A DNA stretch of 64,000 nucleotides, taken from assembly GCA_963665735.1 (NCBI GenBank), contig OY762444.1:434001-498000 (forward strand), in the 5' to 3' direction. The stretch comes from CATOSK01 sp963665735. Lineage in GTDB: Bacteria > Chloroflexota > Dehalococcoidia > Lucifugimonadales > UBA3495. This document shows positions 51,926 to 60,687 of the stretch, piece by piece. Positions within the stretch are counted from its first letter, which is position 1, and the number at the start of each line of letters is the position of its first letter. A program made the translations under genes and the position numbers. The notes below the pieces were generated by a model that saw only the letters and a program-made list of their open reading frames with translations, was not told where the DNA came from and did not search any database.

Positions 51926-52816
51926 TCACTCAATCGTCGCCTTGAAGTCCAACTCCAGCCGTATATCCGGTTCCACGCTCAACACTATCCTCACCCGTGG
52001 AACCGCCAGGTCAAAGTCATCGAAGGTAAAGGTGGTTTTCGCCGTCCCCGTGACTTCGTTGCCGTCAAACTGCGCCGTAACGTCCCAAGTCAACGGCCGC
52101 GTCACCTCCCGCACCGTAAAATCCCCTTCAATCTGGAACTGCGCTTCCCCCTGGGCCGGCAGGGGCCACGGCAACCCCGGCGTCGCCTTGACCACCAAGA
52201 CCGCTTCGGGATGGTTGTCGGTGTCCAGCGTCCGGTTCCGCACGTACCCGTCCCGCCGGTCAGAGTCGCTGACCAGACTAGCCAGGTTCACCGCTATCCG
52301 TGATTCCCCGGACAACACAACCCCGTCAGCGTCAAAGGCTATCGAACCTTCAACCTCCGAAGTTTCCCCTATCGCGTCAATGGGCAGCGGCAGATTGGCC
52401 AACTCCTCCCTTACCAGGTAGCGCGCCTGCGAACCCTCGCCAATCTTCACCAACACCGCCCCGGATACGCCCCCGGACGGCTCCGCCGGCGGCTCTAATG
52501 CGGCAGTTGGTTCCGGCGTCGGTGGCTCTGCCGGCGGTTTCGTCGGCGGAACGTCGGTAGCAGCCGGCGCGGCGGCTGGTTCCTCTCTCGCCGGCGGTGG
52601 TTCCGGCGTATCCGTAGGAGTGGCGGTAGCCGGGGCCGCCGTCGGTTGCGCCGCCGGCGCCTCGGCCCCGGTGGACTCACCGCCCGCCGCCGGCGCATCG
52701 CTGGCCGGAGACCCGCATCCCATCACCGCCACCAACAGCAGCGCCAACCCCCAAGTCGCCAATAACCCCGCCGGCCTGACCTTGACCCGCCCGTGTCTCC
52801 CGGTTCCCTTACTCAT
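51926..52816 (-). CDS. YceI-domain lipoprotein with low-complexity linker
   Basis: 296 residues from the ATG at 52816; the frame upstream (to 52951) lacks a ribosome binding site and runs through a repeat. Signal peptide ATWGLALLLVAVMGCGSP with the lipid Cys at about residue 34. A Pro/Ala/Thr/Glu-rich linker follows (about 40-115), then a YceI-type lipocalin-like domain (about 120-296) with VEGSIAFDADGVVLSGESRIAVNLASL, RNRTLDTDNHPEAVLV and ITLTGDFTVRE-like FQIEGDFTVREVTRPLTWDV. YceI proteins bind isoprenoid-like lipids or quinones at the cell surface. Confidence 0.87.
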   Translation of the reverse strand: MSKGTGRHGRVKVRPAGLLATWGLALLLVAVMGCGSPASDAPAAGGESTGAEAPAAQPTAAPATATPTDTPEPPPAREEPAAAPAATDVPPTKPPAEPPTPEPTAALEPPAEPSGGVSGAVLVKIGEGSQARYLVREELANLPLPIDAIGETSEVEGSIAFDADGVVLSGESRIAVNLASLVSDSDRRDGYVRNRTLDTDNHPEAVLVVKATPGLPWPLPAQGEAQFQIEGDFTVREVTRPLTWDVTAQFDGNEVTGTAKTTFTFDDFDLAVPRVRIVLSVEPDIRLELDFKATIE

Positions 52817-52968
52817 GGTTGCCTCGTTAAATCCTAAACGACGAAAATCCCTTCCCCCTTCGAGAGGGAAGGCTAGAGCCTGTCCTGAGCAAAGTTTAAG
52901 GGACGGGGGTGAAAACGCCATTGTAGGGACTTGGATAGCGCTTTCAACCAAAACCCCGGCGCAATGGG
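52817..52968. repeat. Intergenic palindrome with a foreign repeat phrase
   Basis: Contains an R1-like palindrome (CCCTTCCCCCTTCGAGAGGG, about 52850-52872) fused to GCCTGTCCTGAGCAAAG (about 52877-52893), a repeat type of other bacterial genomes. It lies between the YceI and Fur genes, both on the minus strand. Confidence 0.6.
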
Positions 52969-53412
52969 TTACGCCGCCACCGTCTCTTCATCCCAGCATT
53001 TCCCGCAACGCCCGTAAATTTCCAGCCAATGCCCGCTGACCCGAAAATCCCGCGCCGCCGCCACGTTCTTCAACTGGTCTTCGATGTCGCAGCCCGTAAT
53101 ATCTTCCGACGCCCCGCACTCCACGCACAACATATGGTGATGATGCCCCGGGTGGCTCAGTTGATAATGCAGCATCCCGCCCTCCAGCAGCACCCGGCAG
53201 ACCAGCCCGGTCTCCACCAGCATCTTCAACGAGCGGTAAACCGTAGCCCGTCCCACCTCCGGCAATTGCCGCCGCAGTTCCTCCGCCGTAAAGTGCTTGT
53301 CCTTCAAGGCAACGGCCTGCACCACCGCCCGCCGCGGCGCTGTGTCCCGGTATCCCCGTTCCTCCAGAGCATCCAGCAGTTGCGTCACCAGCGCCGATTC
53401 CCTTTTCGGCAT
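52969..53412 (-). CDS. Fur-family transcriptional regulator
   Basis: 147 residues from the ATG at 53412 (AAAAGGGGA upstream). N-terminal winged helix with RYRDTAPRR-like GYRDTAPRRAVVQAV and RATVYRSLKMLVETGLV (55-71); the dimer domain has HHHHMLCVECG (90-100) and CGKC (136-139), which supply the metal His and the four-Cys structural zinc site (C96, C99, C136, C139). It controls metal (Fe, Zn) or peroxide genes; the specific class is not decidable. It is placed ahead of the YceI gene on the same strand with a gap of 152 bp. Confidence 0.92.
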   Translation of the reverse strand: MPKRESALVTQLLDALEERGYRDTAPRRAVVQAVALKDKHFTAEELRRQLPEVGRATVYRSLKMLVETGLVCRVLLEGGMLHYQLSHPGHHHHMLCVECGASEDITGCDIEDQLKNVAAARDFRVSGHWLEIYGRCGKCWDEETVAA

Positions 53413-53426
53413 CGCTAATCCCCTTT

Positions 53427-53463
53427 TGTGATACTCGGTATCCAACCGGCGCAACCTATCACA
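53427..53463 (-). promoter_or_regulatory. Inverted repeat upstream of fur-like gene
   Basis: TGTGATA (53427-53433) and TATCACA (53457-53463) form a perfect 7-bp inverted repeat with a 23-bp spacer, 15-50 bp before the start codon of the Fur-like gene. It could be an operator for autoregulation, but the spacing and sequence do not match the classical Fur box, so this is tentative. Confidence 0.3.
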
Positions 53464-53896
53464 CACCATCGGGCCTGTCAAACACACCCCCATCCAATAT
53501 CTGCCTCGGTGAGAAATTAGGCAAAGACAACGGAAAAACCCCCTCCCCTCCCAGGGGGAATGCCGGAGGGGGGGTCAACCCCAACGTCATTCCGGCCCCC
53601 AACGCCCGTCATTATTCCGGCGAAGGCCGGAATCCAGAAATCCCCCGCCATCCCGTTGGTGGTGAGCCTGTCAAACCACCCCAACGCCCGTCATTCCGGC
53701 CCCCAACCGTCATTCCGGCGAAGGCCGGAATCCAGAAACCCTAATCCCCTGCCAACCTTGCCACCGCCAACACCCCCCAACAAAGTCCGTCCGGCCTTTG
53801 CAACCATCCTGGCGCGGGTCAACTTCCCTATTCCCCACCCCAATCCCGCCCGATATACTTGCAACCCTGAATCCCCTTCCACCAAGGAGACCCCAA
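53464..53896. repeat. Intergenic region with R1 and several R2 copies
   Basis: R1-type palindrome about 53540-53575, R2 about 53609-53640, a repeat phrase GTTGGTGGTGAGCCTGTC (about 53654-53671), R2 about 53708-53742. The ribosome binding site AAGGAGA at 53884-53890 belongs to the next gene. Long plus-strand open frames here are shadows. Confidence 0.7.
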
Positions 53897-54556
53897 ATGG
53901 CGCAAGAATTGGGCCGAGTCCAAAGGCCCCCCGCCGCTCAGTACCACGACCGCCGCAAGCTCCTCCTCGTCCCCCTGCTCTACGCCCCCCAGGACGCCGG
54001 CCAAGACGGCGCAGCCATCGTCGCCCGTTATTGGGAACAAGTAGCCACCCAGACCGTCGCCCTGGAATCCAGCCTTGGCCCAGTGTCCCACGTTTACTGC
54101 GAGAGCCTGCCCCAAGGCGGCGAAGAGGGATTGAAGTACCTGGAAATCGCCGCCCAGCCCAGCTACAACCTAGTCAAGTCCCGCACCGACTCTGGCGCGG
54201 TACTGGAAGAAACCGAAGACCGCGATACCATCCTGGAAATGGTGGACTTGCAGCGGATGTTGATGCTGCCGCTAGCCAGCGAAAACGTCGCCCAACGCCT
54301 CCAGGACTGGTACGCCGAAACCAACCACCGCCGTTACCGGCATATCGCCGACCGCATAAACGCCACCCTGGGCGAAACCGAAACCGGCCTGCTCTTAATC
54401 GGCGAGCGTCATCAGGTCCAGTTCCCCGCCGACATCGAAGTCTTTTACGTCTCCCCGCCGGCCCTGGACGAATTTCGCCGCTGGCTCCAAAACTGGTTGG
54501 CCGCCCAACAGCAGCCGCCCCCTCCCGACGACTCAGACCCCGACCCCGCCCAATAA
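53897..54556 (+). CDS. Conserved-looking cytoplasmic protein of unknown function
   Basis: 219 residues from the ATG at 53897 (AAGGAGA upstream; the longer frame from 53798 has no signal). It reads RRKLLLVPLLYAPQDAG, then VATQTVALESSLGPVSHVYCESLP, then MLMLPLASENVAQRL, and near the C-terminus LLLIGERHQVQFPADIEVFYVSPPALDEFRRWL. The end is Pro/Asp/Gln-rich. No signal peptide and no known domain that I can name. It converges on the giant repeat protein at 54601. I would not propose a function. Confidence 0.7.
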   Translation: MAQELGRVQRPPAAQYHDRRKLLLVPLLYAPQDAGQDGAAIVARYWEQVATQTVALESSLGPVSHVYCESLPQGGEEGLKYLEIAAQPSYNLVKSRTDSGAVLEETEDRDTILEMVDLQRMLMLPLASENVAQRLQDWYAETNHRRYRHIADRINATLGETETGLLLIGERHQVQFPADIEVFYVSPPALDEFRRWLQNWLAAQQQPPPPDDSDPDPAQ

Positions 54557-54600
54557 AACCCTTTCCCGCGTCCCAGAGGGAGGGGTTTTTCGTTGGGGCG
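54557..54600. terminator. Convergent terminator-like hairpin
   Basis: AAAACCCTTTCCC on one side and GGGAGGGGTTTTT on the other form an imperfect stem ending in T runs on both strands. It lies in the 44-bp gap between the convergent genes at 53897-54556 and 54601-58728 and may serve both. Confidence 0.55.
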
Positions 54601-57600
54601 TTAGCGGCTGGCTTGGGAGATGTTGCGCTGGAGTTGGTCGGCCAGGGCGTTGATGGACACCATTTTGGCGGCCAGGGCGCGGGCCTCTTCGTCGGTGCGG
54701 TAGGCGTTGCGCAACTGAATGTGCAGGTCGCGGTGGAAGAGCAGGCCGGCTTCGTTCATGCTCTCGACTATCAGGCCGGGGAAGGGGGAGTTGGCGTCGC
54801 CGTAGAGGGAGGACAGGGGCGAACCCTCGGCGACGGGAGCGATGATGTAGTCGCGGACGGAGGGCTGGGCCAGGTGGGTTCCCCGGAACCAGGCGACGGC
54901 GCTCTGGGCCACGGACAGCACGAAGGGCCACTGGTTTTCAACTATTTGGCCGGGAGGCGAAGCGGCCTCCAGGTTCCGGTGGATGTGGGTCAGGATTACC
55001 AGGGTGTAGGCGGCGCAGTCGTTGACCGCCGCGATGTAGGCGTCCAGGCCGTCCAGGAAGGCACGGGCCGAAGGTTCGCCCTCAAGCTGCTGGTAAGTCG
55101 GGTGCTGGAGCCAGGCGGGTTGGTAGGTAGGCTCCAGGTCGCCGTCCAGGACTTGTTGATAGACGTAAGGGGAAGGCCCGCCGTAGGGTTCGATTAGCTC
55201 TTCCACCCAACGAAGGTCGGGGGCCACGTCCAACAAGGGGATGGAGCGCACGAAGTCAACCACAAGTTGGAAACGAACCTGCTGGCCGGGGGGAACGCCG
55301 CCGCCGGAAGAGCCGCCGCGTCCCCGGAACAGGCTGGGGCTGGGCCGCTGCTGCTGGGGGGGCGCCGGCTGGGCCTGTCCGGGGGCCTGTTGCGGCATAC
55401 CGGGCATTTGTCCTGCCGGTTGTTGGGGGGCGTTGGGCATCTGGCCCGGAGGCGGCGGGGCAAGAGCCGGCAAGGCCGGCGGGGCTGAAGACGGAGCTTG
55501 GGCCGGACCCGGGCCGGCGCTGGGAAGTTCGGGACGGGAAACGCGGATAAACTCCGGGAAGGCCGGGGACTCGCGCAACATCTTCCGGGGCAGGTAAACC
55601 TTGGTGCGGTAGGCGTAGGCCCCGCCGCCGGAAACCAGCAGGGCGAACAGGACGATGGCGGAAAACAGCCAGACGGGAATCAGACCGGACTGCATCTCAA
55701 ACACTTCGGAGTAGGGGCCGGCGTTGGAGGCCCGGTCAACGGCCTGCACCCGCCAATAGTAGGCGCCCCGCTCCAGGGCCTGCTCTTCGGTGAAGGGGTA
55801 GTTGGGGTCGGTCAGGCCGGTCTGTTCCAGCACAATGTCGAAAAAGTCGGGGTCGGCGGCAACCTGGAGGTTGTAGGTGACTCCGCTGGGGTCATCCACC
55901 GAGTCCCAACGGGTGATGGGCTGGAATCCGCCGAAAAAGCCGCTGCGGATGCCGTTTTCGGGGAGGGTCAGTACCGGCGCCACCGGGGCGTCGGTTTCCA
56001 CGTCGAAGGGCAGTTGGAAACGGTTGCCCTGGTTGTCCTGGGCGGAGATGGTATGCTGCCCGCCTTTTGACACCGGAACATCGAAACGCCAGAGGAAACT
56101 GCCCGCCCGGTCGGATTCGACCGTTTCCTCTACCAGGAACCCATAGGCTACGGCGATTACGGCGTCGGCGGAAAACCCGGTGCCGCGCAACTGAACGGCA
56201 GTGCCTACCGGGCCGGCAGAGTTGTTGATGATAAGGTTGGGGTGAACCTCGAAAGAGTCGGCGTCGGCGGCAGCCAGATTGGGGTTGGAACCGGAGGCGG
56301 TGACGGCGTACTTGCCGGCGGGAGCGGCCGGCGCCGGGAAAACGGCCTCAAAGCTGCCGTGGGCGTCGGAGGCAATTTCGTCGTCCAGGGGCGCCGAACC
56401 GAAGAGGATGTTGATGCCGGGGTCGTTGGCCTCAAAGCCGATGCCGGTAAGGGTTACTTCGTCGCCGGCGATACCGGAGTCCACTCCCAGCGAAATGGCG
56501 GGGGTCACGTCAAAACCGGCCCGGGAGCCCGTGGTCTGCAAACTTGCCACGGCTTCGATGGTGTGGCTGCCGCCGCCGGACAGGGGGACGATGAAGGAGG
56601 CGGTAAATTCGCCGCCGGAGTCGGACTTGACGCCCGACGCCACGGTTGCGCCGTCGTAGGTGACGGTGATGTCGTCGTCATCGGCGGCGAAACCCTCGCC
56701 GGCAACCTCGACGGTGGAACCGGGGACGCCGGAAGTAGGGGCAACGGTCAGGCGAGAGCCGGACTTAATGGAAAGGGAAGGCGCTTGGCCCCGACCCGTC
56801 CGGGGGCCGGAGGCGGTCAAGCTGTACGACCCGGCGGGAATGGGCGGCAGCCGGAAGGTGGAAGTCCAGGAACCGGAGGCATCCGCGCCGATGTCCCGGG
56901 CGACGACGGTAGAACCCAGAGTAACGGAAATGCCGGTCTCGTTGGCCGAAAAAGCCTCGCCGGAAACGGTCAACGCCTCGCCGGGGGAGACCTGGTTGAC
57001 ACTGACCTCCAGGGTGGGGCGGACGTTGAAACTGACCTGCAAGTTGGCCCCGGAACCGGCCACCCGCACGTCGTAACTGCCCCGGGCCACGGGGGGAACG
57101 GTCAGGTTGGCCCGCCAGGAACCGTCGGAGTCGGCGTTGACAGCGGTAAGGATTTCGGCGCCGAAAAGGATGGGTATGCCGGTCTTGTCGCCGGTGAACC
57201 CCTGGCCGCTGAAGGTGAAGGTGGAACCGGGCTGGCCCTGGATGGCGGATATTTCCACCCTGGGGGAGATGATGTAGAACACCGAGTCGGTCTCGCCGGA
57301 CAAGCGGCTGGCGCTGACGGTCAAGGGGCCGCGGGGAGCGGCGGGGGCGGGAATTTCGGCCCGCCAGACGCCGCGGGTGTCGGCGGTGGTTTCGGTCAGG
57401 ACGCGGCCATCGCCCACGTCAATGGCGATTCGCTCGGCAGCGCCCACGCCGGAACCGATGACCACGATGGGGGAACCGGGAGGGCCGCCGGACTTTTCCA
57501 GACGCATCCCCGAACCGACGTTGAGGCGCAGGGTGGGGATGTTGGTTCTGGTTGAGGCGCCGGAGACGGTGACGGTGTGGCCGCCGGAGGTGGTGTCGGG

Positions 57601-58728
57601 AACGGTGAACTCGGCGCTCCAGACGCCGTTGGCGTCGGCGACGATGCCGGAGGCGACTTCGGTATTGTCAAAGCGGATAGTGATACCCGGTTCGTTGGAG
57701 CGGAAAGCCGTGCCGCTGACCTTGACCCGATCGCCGGGAGTGACGGCGGAGGGTTGCAACGCCAGGGTAGGCGTAACCTCAAAGGTGGCTTGGACCGAGC
57801 CGACGCCGGCGCCGGATACGGTGATGACCTTGCGCCCGCCGGATATGGGGGGTATCTGTACCGCGCCGGTCAACGCGCCCTGCGCGTCGGCCCGCAGGGG
57901 GTCCAGGGGCCGGCCGTCAATGTCCAGGGAGACGGCAGTGCCGGCGGCGTAACCGCTGCCGTTGATTCGGATGGAAGTGCCGGGCGGGCCTTGGGCCGGA
58001 GTGACCGCCAGTTCGGAGGTGATGGTGAAAACGTCAACGAAATAATCGCCGGCCAGCACGTTGTAGGTTCCGGCGGACAGGGGGGGTACGGGAAAGCTGA
58101 CGCTGCCCTGGAGGTTGCCGTTAACGTCGGTGCGGACTTGTCTGACGTCCTGACCGTCGAAGGTGATGGCGACGTTCTGGGAGGCCGGGAACCCCTTGCC
58201 GGACATCTGCACGTTCTGGCCGACGGAGCCGGAGTTGGGAGACATGGTGGCTTCAGGCTGGACGGTGAATGTAGCGGTCTTCGTACTCGCCTGACAAGTC
58301 ACCGGCGGAGTTGGAGTCACCCCATCAGCATCCGGCGTCGGGGGGGCAGTCGTATAGCGGCGGACTTCGTTATTCCTCACGGTGATATGAAGGCTGCCTT
58401 GGGGGGAGTCAGGGATGGTAATCCGGGCTTGATAGGTTCCGTCGCTGCCGGCGGAACTGAAGGCCCTTTCCGGGCCGTCGCCAATCTTCAGCCGCAATTG
58501 GGAATTAGCGCATTGGCTACTCCCGAGACTGACGTTGACGGTTACGGAGGTGCCGGGGGTGCCTTGGGTGGGGGAAATCGTCAAACCGGCGGTTGGGGTT
58601 TGGGCTTGCACCGGGGGAGGCGCAGGCGTAGAAACTCCCCAGACAAACAGCAACGGCAGGAAGGCGGCGAGGAAGGCGAAAAGCCAGGGCCGGAAAAGAC
58701 GCCGGGAGATAAGGTTATGCAAGACCAA
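54601..58728 (-). CDS. Giant membrane-anchored protein with ten TIG/Ig-like repeats
   Basis: 1375 residues. Order: signal peptide (RPWLFAFLAAFLPLLFVWGV, up to about 43); ten extracellular repeats of about 80-90 residues each (about 47-912), recurring as P-G-x-x-V-x-V-x-G-x-G-F and ending PxxxxGxYxVxASG, e.g. GPPGTSIRINGSGYAAG and GVPGSTVEVAGEGFAADD; a fibronectin-III-like domain (about 913-1012, YYWRVQAVDRASN); one membrane segment (1014-1037, LIPVWLFSAIVLFALLVSGG); a Pro/Gln-rich linker (about 1050-1148); and a helical C-terminal domain (about 1149-1375, VRFQLVVDFVRS..). The C-terminal part would lie inside the cell. The start is a TTG by frame and may be a few codons later. Confidence 0.85.
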   Translation of the reverse strand: MVLHNLISRRLFRPWLFAFLAAFLPLLFVWGVSTPAPPPVQAQTPTAGLTISPTQGTPGTSVTVNVSLGSSQCANSQLRLKIGDGPERAFSSAGSDGTYQARITIPDSPQGSLHITVRNNEVRRYTTAPPTPDADGVTPTPPVTCQASTKTATFTVQPEATMSPNSGSVGQNVQMSGKGFPASQNVAITFDGQDVRQVRTDVNGNLQGSVSFPVPPLSAGTYNVLAGDYFVDVFTITSELAVTPAQGPPGTSIRINGSGYAAGTAVSLDIDGRPLDPLRADAQGALTGAVQIPPISGGRKVITVSGAGVGSVQATFEVTPTLALQPSAVTPGDRVKVSGTAFRSNEPGITIRFDNTEVASGIVADANGVWSAEFTVPDTTSGGHTVTVSGASTRTNIPTLRLNVGSGMRLEKSGGPPGSPIVVIGSGVGAAERIAIDVGDGRVLTETTADTRGVWRAEIPAPAAPRGPLTVSASRLSGETDSVFYIISPRVEISAIQGQPGSTFTFSGQGFTGDKTGIPILFGAEILTAVNADSDGSWRANLTVPPVARGSYDVRVAGSGANLQVSFNVRPTLEVSVNQVSPGEALTVSGEAFSANETGISVTLGSTVVARDIGADASGSWTSTFRLPPIPAGSYSLTASGPRTGRGQAPSLSIKSGSRLTVAPTSGVPGSTVEVAGEGFAADDDDITVTYDGATVASGVKSDSGGEFTASFIVPLSGGGSHTIEAVASLQTTGSRAGFDVTPAISLGVDSGIAGDEVTLTGIGFEANDPGINILFGSAPLDDEIASDAHGSFEAVFPAPAAPAGKYAVTASGSNPNLAAADADSFEVHPNLIINNSAGPVGTAVQLRGTGFSADAVIAVAYGFLVEETVESDRAGSFLWRFDVPVSKGGQHTISAQDNQGNRFQLPFDVETDAPVAPVLTLPENGIRSGFFGGFQPITRWDSVDDPSGVTYNLQVAADPDFFDIVLEQTGLTDPNYPFTEEQALERGAYYWRVQAVDRASNAGPYSEVFEMQSGLIPVWLFSAIVLFALLVSGGGAYAYRTKVYLPRKMLRESPAFPEFIRVSRPELPSAGPGPAQAPSSAPPALPALAPPPPGQMPNAPQQPAGQMPGMPQQAPGQAQPAPPQQQRPSPSLFRGRGGSSGGGVPPGQQVRFQLVVDFVRSIPLLDVAPDLRWVEELIEPYGGPSPYVYQQVLDGDLEPTYQPAWLQHPTYQQLEGEPSARAFLDGLDAYIAAVNDCAAYTLVILTHIHRNLEAASPPGQIVENQWPFVLSVAQSAVAWFRGTHLAQPSVRDYIIAPVAEGSPLSSLYGDANSPFPGLIVESMNEAGLLFHRDLHIQLRNAYRTDEEARALAAKMVSINALADQLQRNISQASR

Positions 58729-58956
58729 GGAGGCTCACCGGGGGTTCGCGACAATTATTGAAAACGTATCAATTAAATTTACAAGGTTGGGCGGTTGGAT
58801 GCAATATGAAGGGGAGCGGGTTTCGGCGTTATCGCAGTGTTATGTCAAGGGTATCGGATTGTGAGGAAGGTCGCGGGGGTTGAGCGGGGGCGAGCAGCCG
58901 GCGAGGAAGTCGGGGAAATAACCCCGGCGGGCGGGTACATGGGGTAAAATGACGGC
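58729..58956. other. Intergenic region, possible promoter
   Basis: AT-rich stretch 58755-58815 next to the giant gene and TAAAAT at 58945-58950 before the mini-protein. No repeat copy and no gene. The absence of R1/R2 here contrasts with other gaps. Confidence 0.5.
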
Positions 58957-59130
58957 ATGGGACACGATCATCACCACGGGCATGAACACCACCATCGCTA
59001 TCCCGCCATTGACAATATGCGGGGGCCGATGCCGCTGCGAAGGAAGGTTTGGCGGATAGTCGTAAACACGCTGTTGAAGTTGAGGCGATGCCGGCTTTGC
59101 TGCGGCAATCCGGGGCAGCCGGGCTGTTGA
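58957..59130 (+). CDS. His/Cys-rich LDCC-type mini metal-binding protein
   Basis: 57 residues. The start is MGHDHHHGHEHHH, with nine His in thirteen residues, and the end is LLKLRRCRLCCGNPGQPGC, the CxxCCGN.G.PGC pattern of the LDCC-motif putative metal-binding proteins. The His-rich head and Cys-rich tail suggest Ni, Zn or Cu binding. It is too short for most gene callers. No strong ribosome binding site is seen (GTAAAATGACGGC before the ATG), and no metal transporter gene lies beside it. Confidence 0.72.
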   Translation: MGHDHHHGHEHHHRYPAIDNMRGPMPLRRKVWRIVVNTLLKLRRCRLCCGNPGQPGC

Positions 59131-59450
59131 CGCAGCGAGTAGCGGCCCGGTCCGGGCCGCGTTTGCGGATGATTACCCCCCACCTTCCGACCAACCCTCG
59201 CCCCCACAAAACCAACCCTCGCCCCCACGAAACCAACTCCCACTCCCCAACCGTCATTCCGGCCCCCAACCGTCATTCCGGCGAAGGCCGGAATCCAGAA
59301 TCCTTTGATGATGACCTCCATCTACCAGGGGGAGGGCCAGAGCCGGCCCTAGCATAGCCGAAGGGGTGGGCGTCACTCTCCCAAACTTGCCCCAACCTTC
59401 CCGCCCATATAAGATACGCCCAACATCGTTTCCGGGGAGTGCATACCGCC
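59131..59450. repeat. Intergenic region with R2 and half R1
   Basis: R2 at about 59267-59300 with a doubled CCGTCATTCCGGCCCC phrase before it, and a half R1 (CTACCAGGGGGAGGG, about 59323-59337). GGGGAG about 11 nt before the ATG at 59451 is the likely ribosome binding site. No gene is supported. Confidence 0.7.
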
Positions 59451-60422
59451 ATGAAAGCAGCCCGACTGGTCGGCCCCAAGCAGTTCGAGTTCCTCGACGT
59501 GGAAACCCCCGCCCCCAACGACGGCCAATGCCTGGTCAAGCTGGAACGGGTTTCCGTCTGCGGCAGCGACATCCGCAGCCACTACGGCCCGGTCAAGCCC
59601 GAAGAAGAATACCCCATGTCCGCCGGCGTTCCCTGCCATGAAGTCGCCGGCGTCATCGTCGAAAGCCGCACCGACGCCTTCCACGAAGGCCAGCGGGTCA
59701 TCGCCATCCCCTATCGCGGCGGCGGCGGCCTCTGCGAGTACCTGCTCTCCGAACCCAGCCGCATGGCCCTGCTCCCCGACGACGGCCCCCTGGACGAATG
59801 GGTCATGTGCCAGCCCTCCGGCACCGTCCTTTACTCCTGCAAGCAGATGGGCAGCGTCCTCGGCAAGAACGTCCTCATCCTCGGCCAGGGCAGCATCGGC
59901 CTCAGCTTTACCATGCTGGTGTCCCGCATGGGCGCCCGCAGCGTCATGGTGGCCGACCTGCTGGACTACCGTCTGGAAAAGTCCAAAGAGTTCGGCTCCA
60001 CCCACCAAATCAACCCCGATAAGCAGGACTTGACCGAGGCGGTGCAGGAAATCACCCGCGGCGTCGGCGCCGACGTTACCGTTGAGGCCGCCGGCTACCC
60101 CGACACCTTCAACCTCGCCTTCAGCCAGATTCGTCAGTTCGGCACCGTGATAATCTTCGGCATCCAGAGCGAAACCTACGTCCCCCTGGAACACAACTAC
60201 CTCATGGAGCAGCAGCCCCACATCATCCCCACCACCGGCGCCCGCAGCGGCGACCCCATCTCCCAGATTCAGGACATGGTTGACCTCAAGCAGCGCGGTT
60301 GGGCCGACCCCGGCCAGCTAGTCACCCACCAAATGGGCCTTTCCTCCGTCCAGAACGCCTACGATATGTACGAACAACGCCAGGACAACATCATCAAGGT
60401 GGTCATGGACATCACCCAGTAA
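59451..60422 (+). CDS. Zinc-dependent medium-chain alcohol dehydrogenase
   Basis: 323 residues from the ATG at 59451 (the GTG at 59439 lacks a spaced ribosome site). Catalytic zinc residues C37 (VCGSDIRSH) and H63-E64 (GVPCHEVAG) are present; the structural-zinc lobe with four Cys is absent. The nucleotide site is GQGSIGLSFTMLVSRMGA (about 143-160). It resembles threonine/sorbitol dehydrogenase-like members; the substrate alcohol cannot be named. Followed by R1-containing gap and an MFS gene. Confidence 0.9.
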   Translation: MKAARLVGPKQFEFLDVETPAPNDGQCLVKLERVSVCGSDIRSHYGPVKPEEEYPMSAGVPCHEVAGVIVESRTDAFHEGQRVIAIPYRGGGGLCEYLLSEPSRMALLPDDGPLDEWVMCQPSGTVLYSCKQMGSVLGKNVLILGQGSIGLSFTMLVSRMGARSVMVADLLDYRLEKSKEFGSTHQINPDKQDLTEAVQEITRGVGADVTVEAAGYPDTFNLAFSQIRQFGTVIIFGIQSETYVPLEHNYLMEQQPHIIPTTGARSGDPISQIQDMVDLKQRGWADPGQLVTHQMGLSSVQNAYDMYEQRQDNIIKVVMDITQ

Positions 60423-60687
60423 AACCGCCTTCAAGCGACATTACAACCAAATCGTAGGGACACGGCTTGCCGTGTCCCTATCCTCTGGGCCTCGGCAACC
60501 TCCCAAAACGCCGCACACCCCCAACGAAAAATCCCTTCAATCATCCCCTCCCCCTATCAGGGGGAGGGTTAGGGTGGGGGTTAAACCCGCCCGTTCCTCG
60601 CCCAAACCAACCCCCAACCCCCTAACCGTGTATAATCACCCAACTGCCAAACTCTGCAATACCCCGCTATACAATAACCTTTAACCC
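60423..60687. promoter_or_regulatory. R3, R1 and putative promoter before MFS gene
   Basis: R3-type hairpin GTAGGGACACGGCTTGCCGTG (about 60453-60481), R1 (about 60545-60583), and TATAAT at 60631-60636, a candidate -10 element with no clear -35. The first codon of the next gene is a TTG at 60688, and no ribosome binding site is seen. Confidence 0.4.

Noticed and set aside
53427..53463. Classical Fur box upstream of the Fur-like gene
   Set aside because: The inverted repeat TGTGATA/TATCACA has a 23-base spacer and does not match the GATAATGATAATCATTATC consensus; kept only as a weak candidate operator.
53560..55197. A 545-codon plus-strand open frame across 53560-55197
   Set aside because: It runs through R1/R2 repeats, the 219-residue gene in another frame, and the antisense of the giant protein; composition is Pro/Arg-rich shadow sequence without a ribosome binding site.
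57577..58761. Gly-rich 394-codon plus-strand open frame antisense to the giant gene
   Set aside because: It is the mirror of a GC-rich repeat protein; the minus strand has the signal peptide, repeats and membrane segment.
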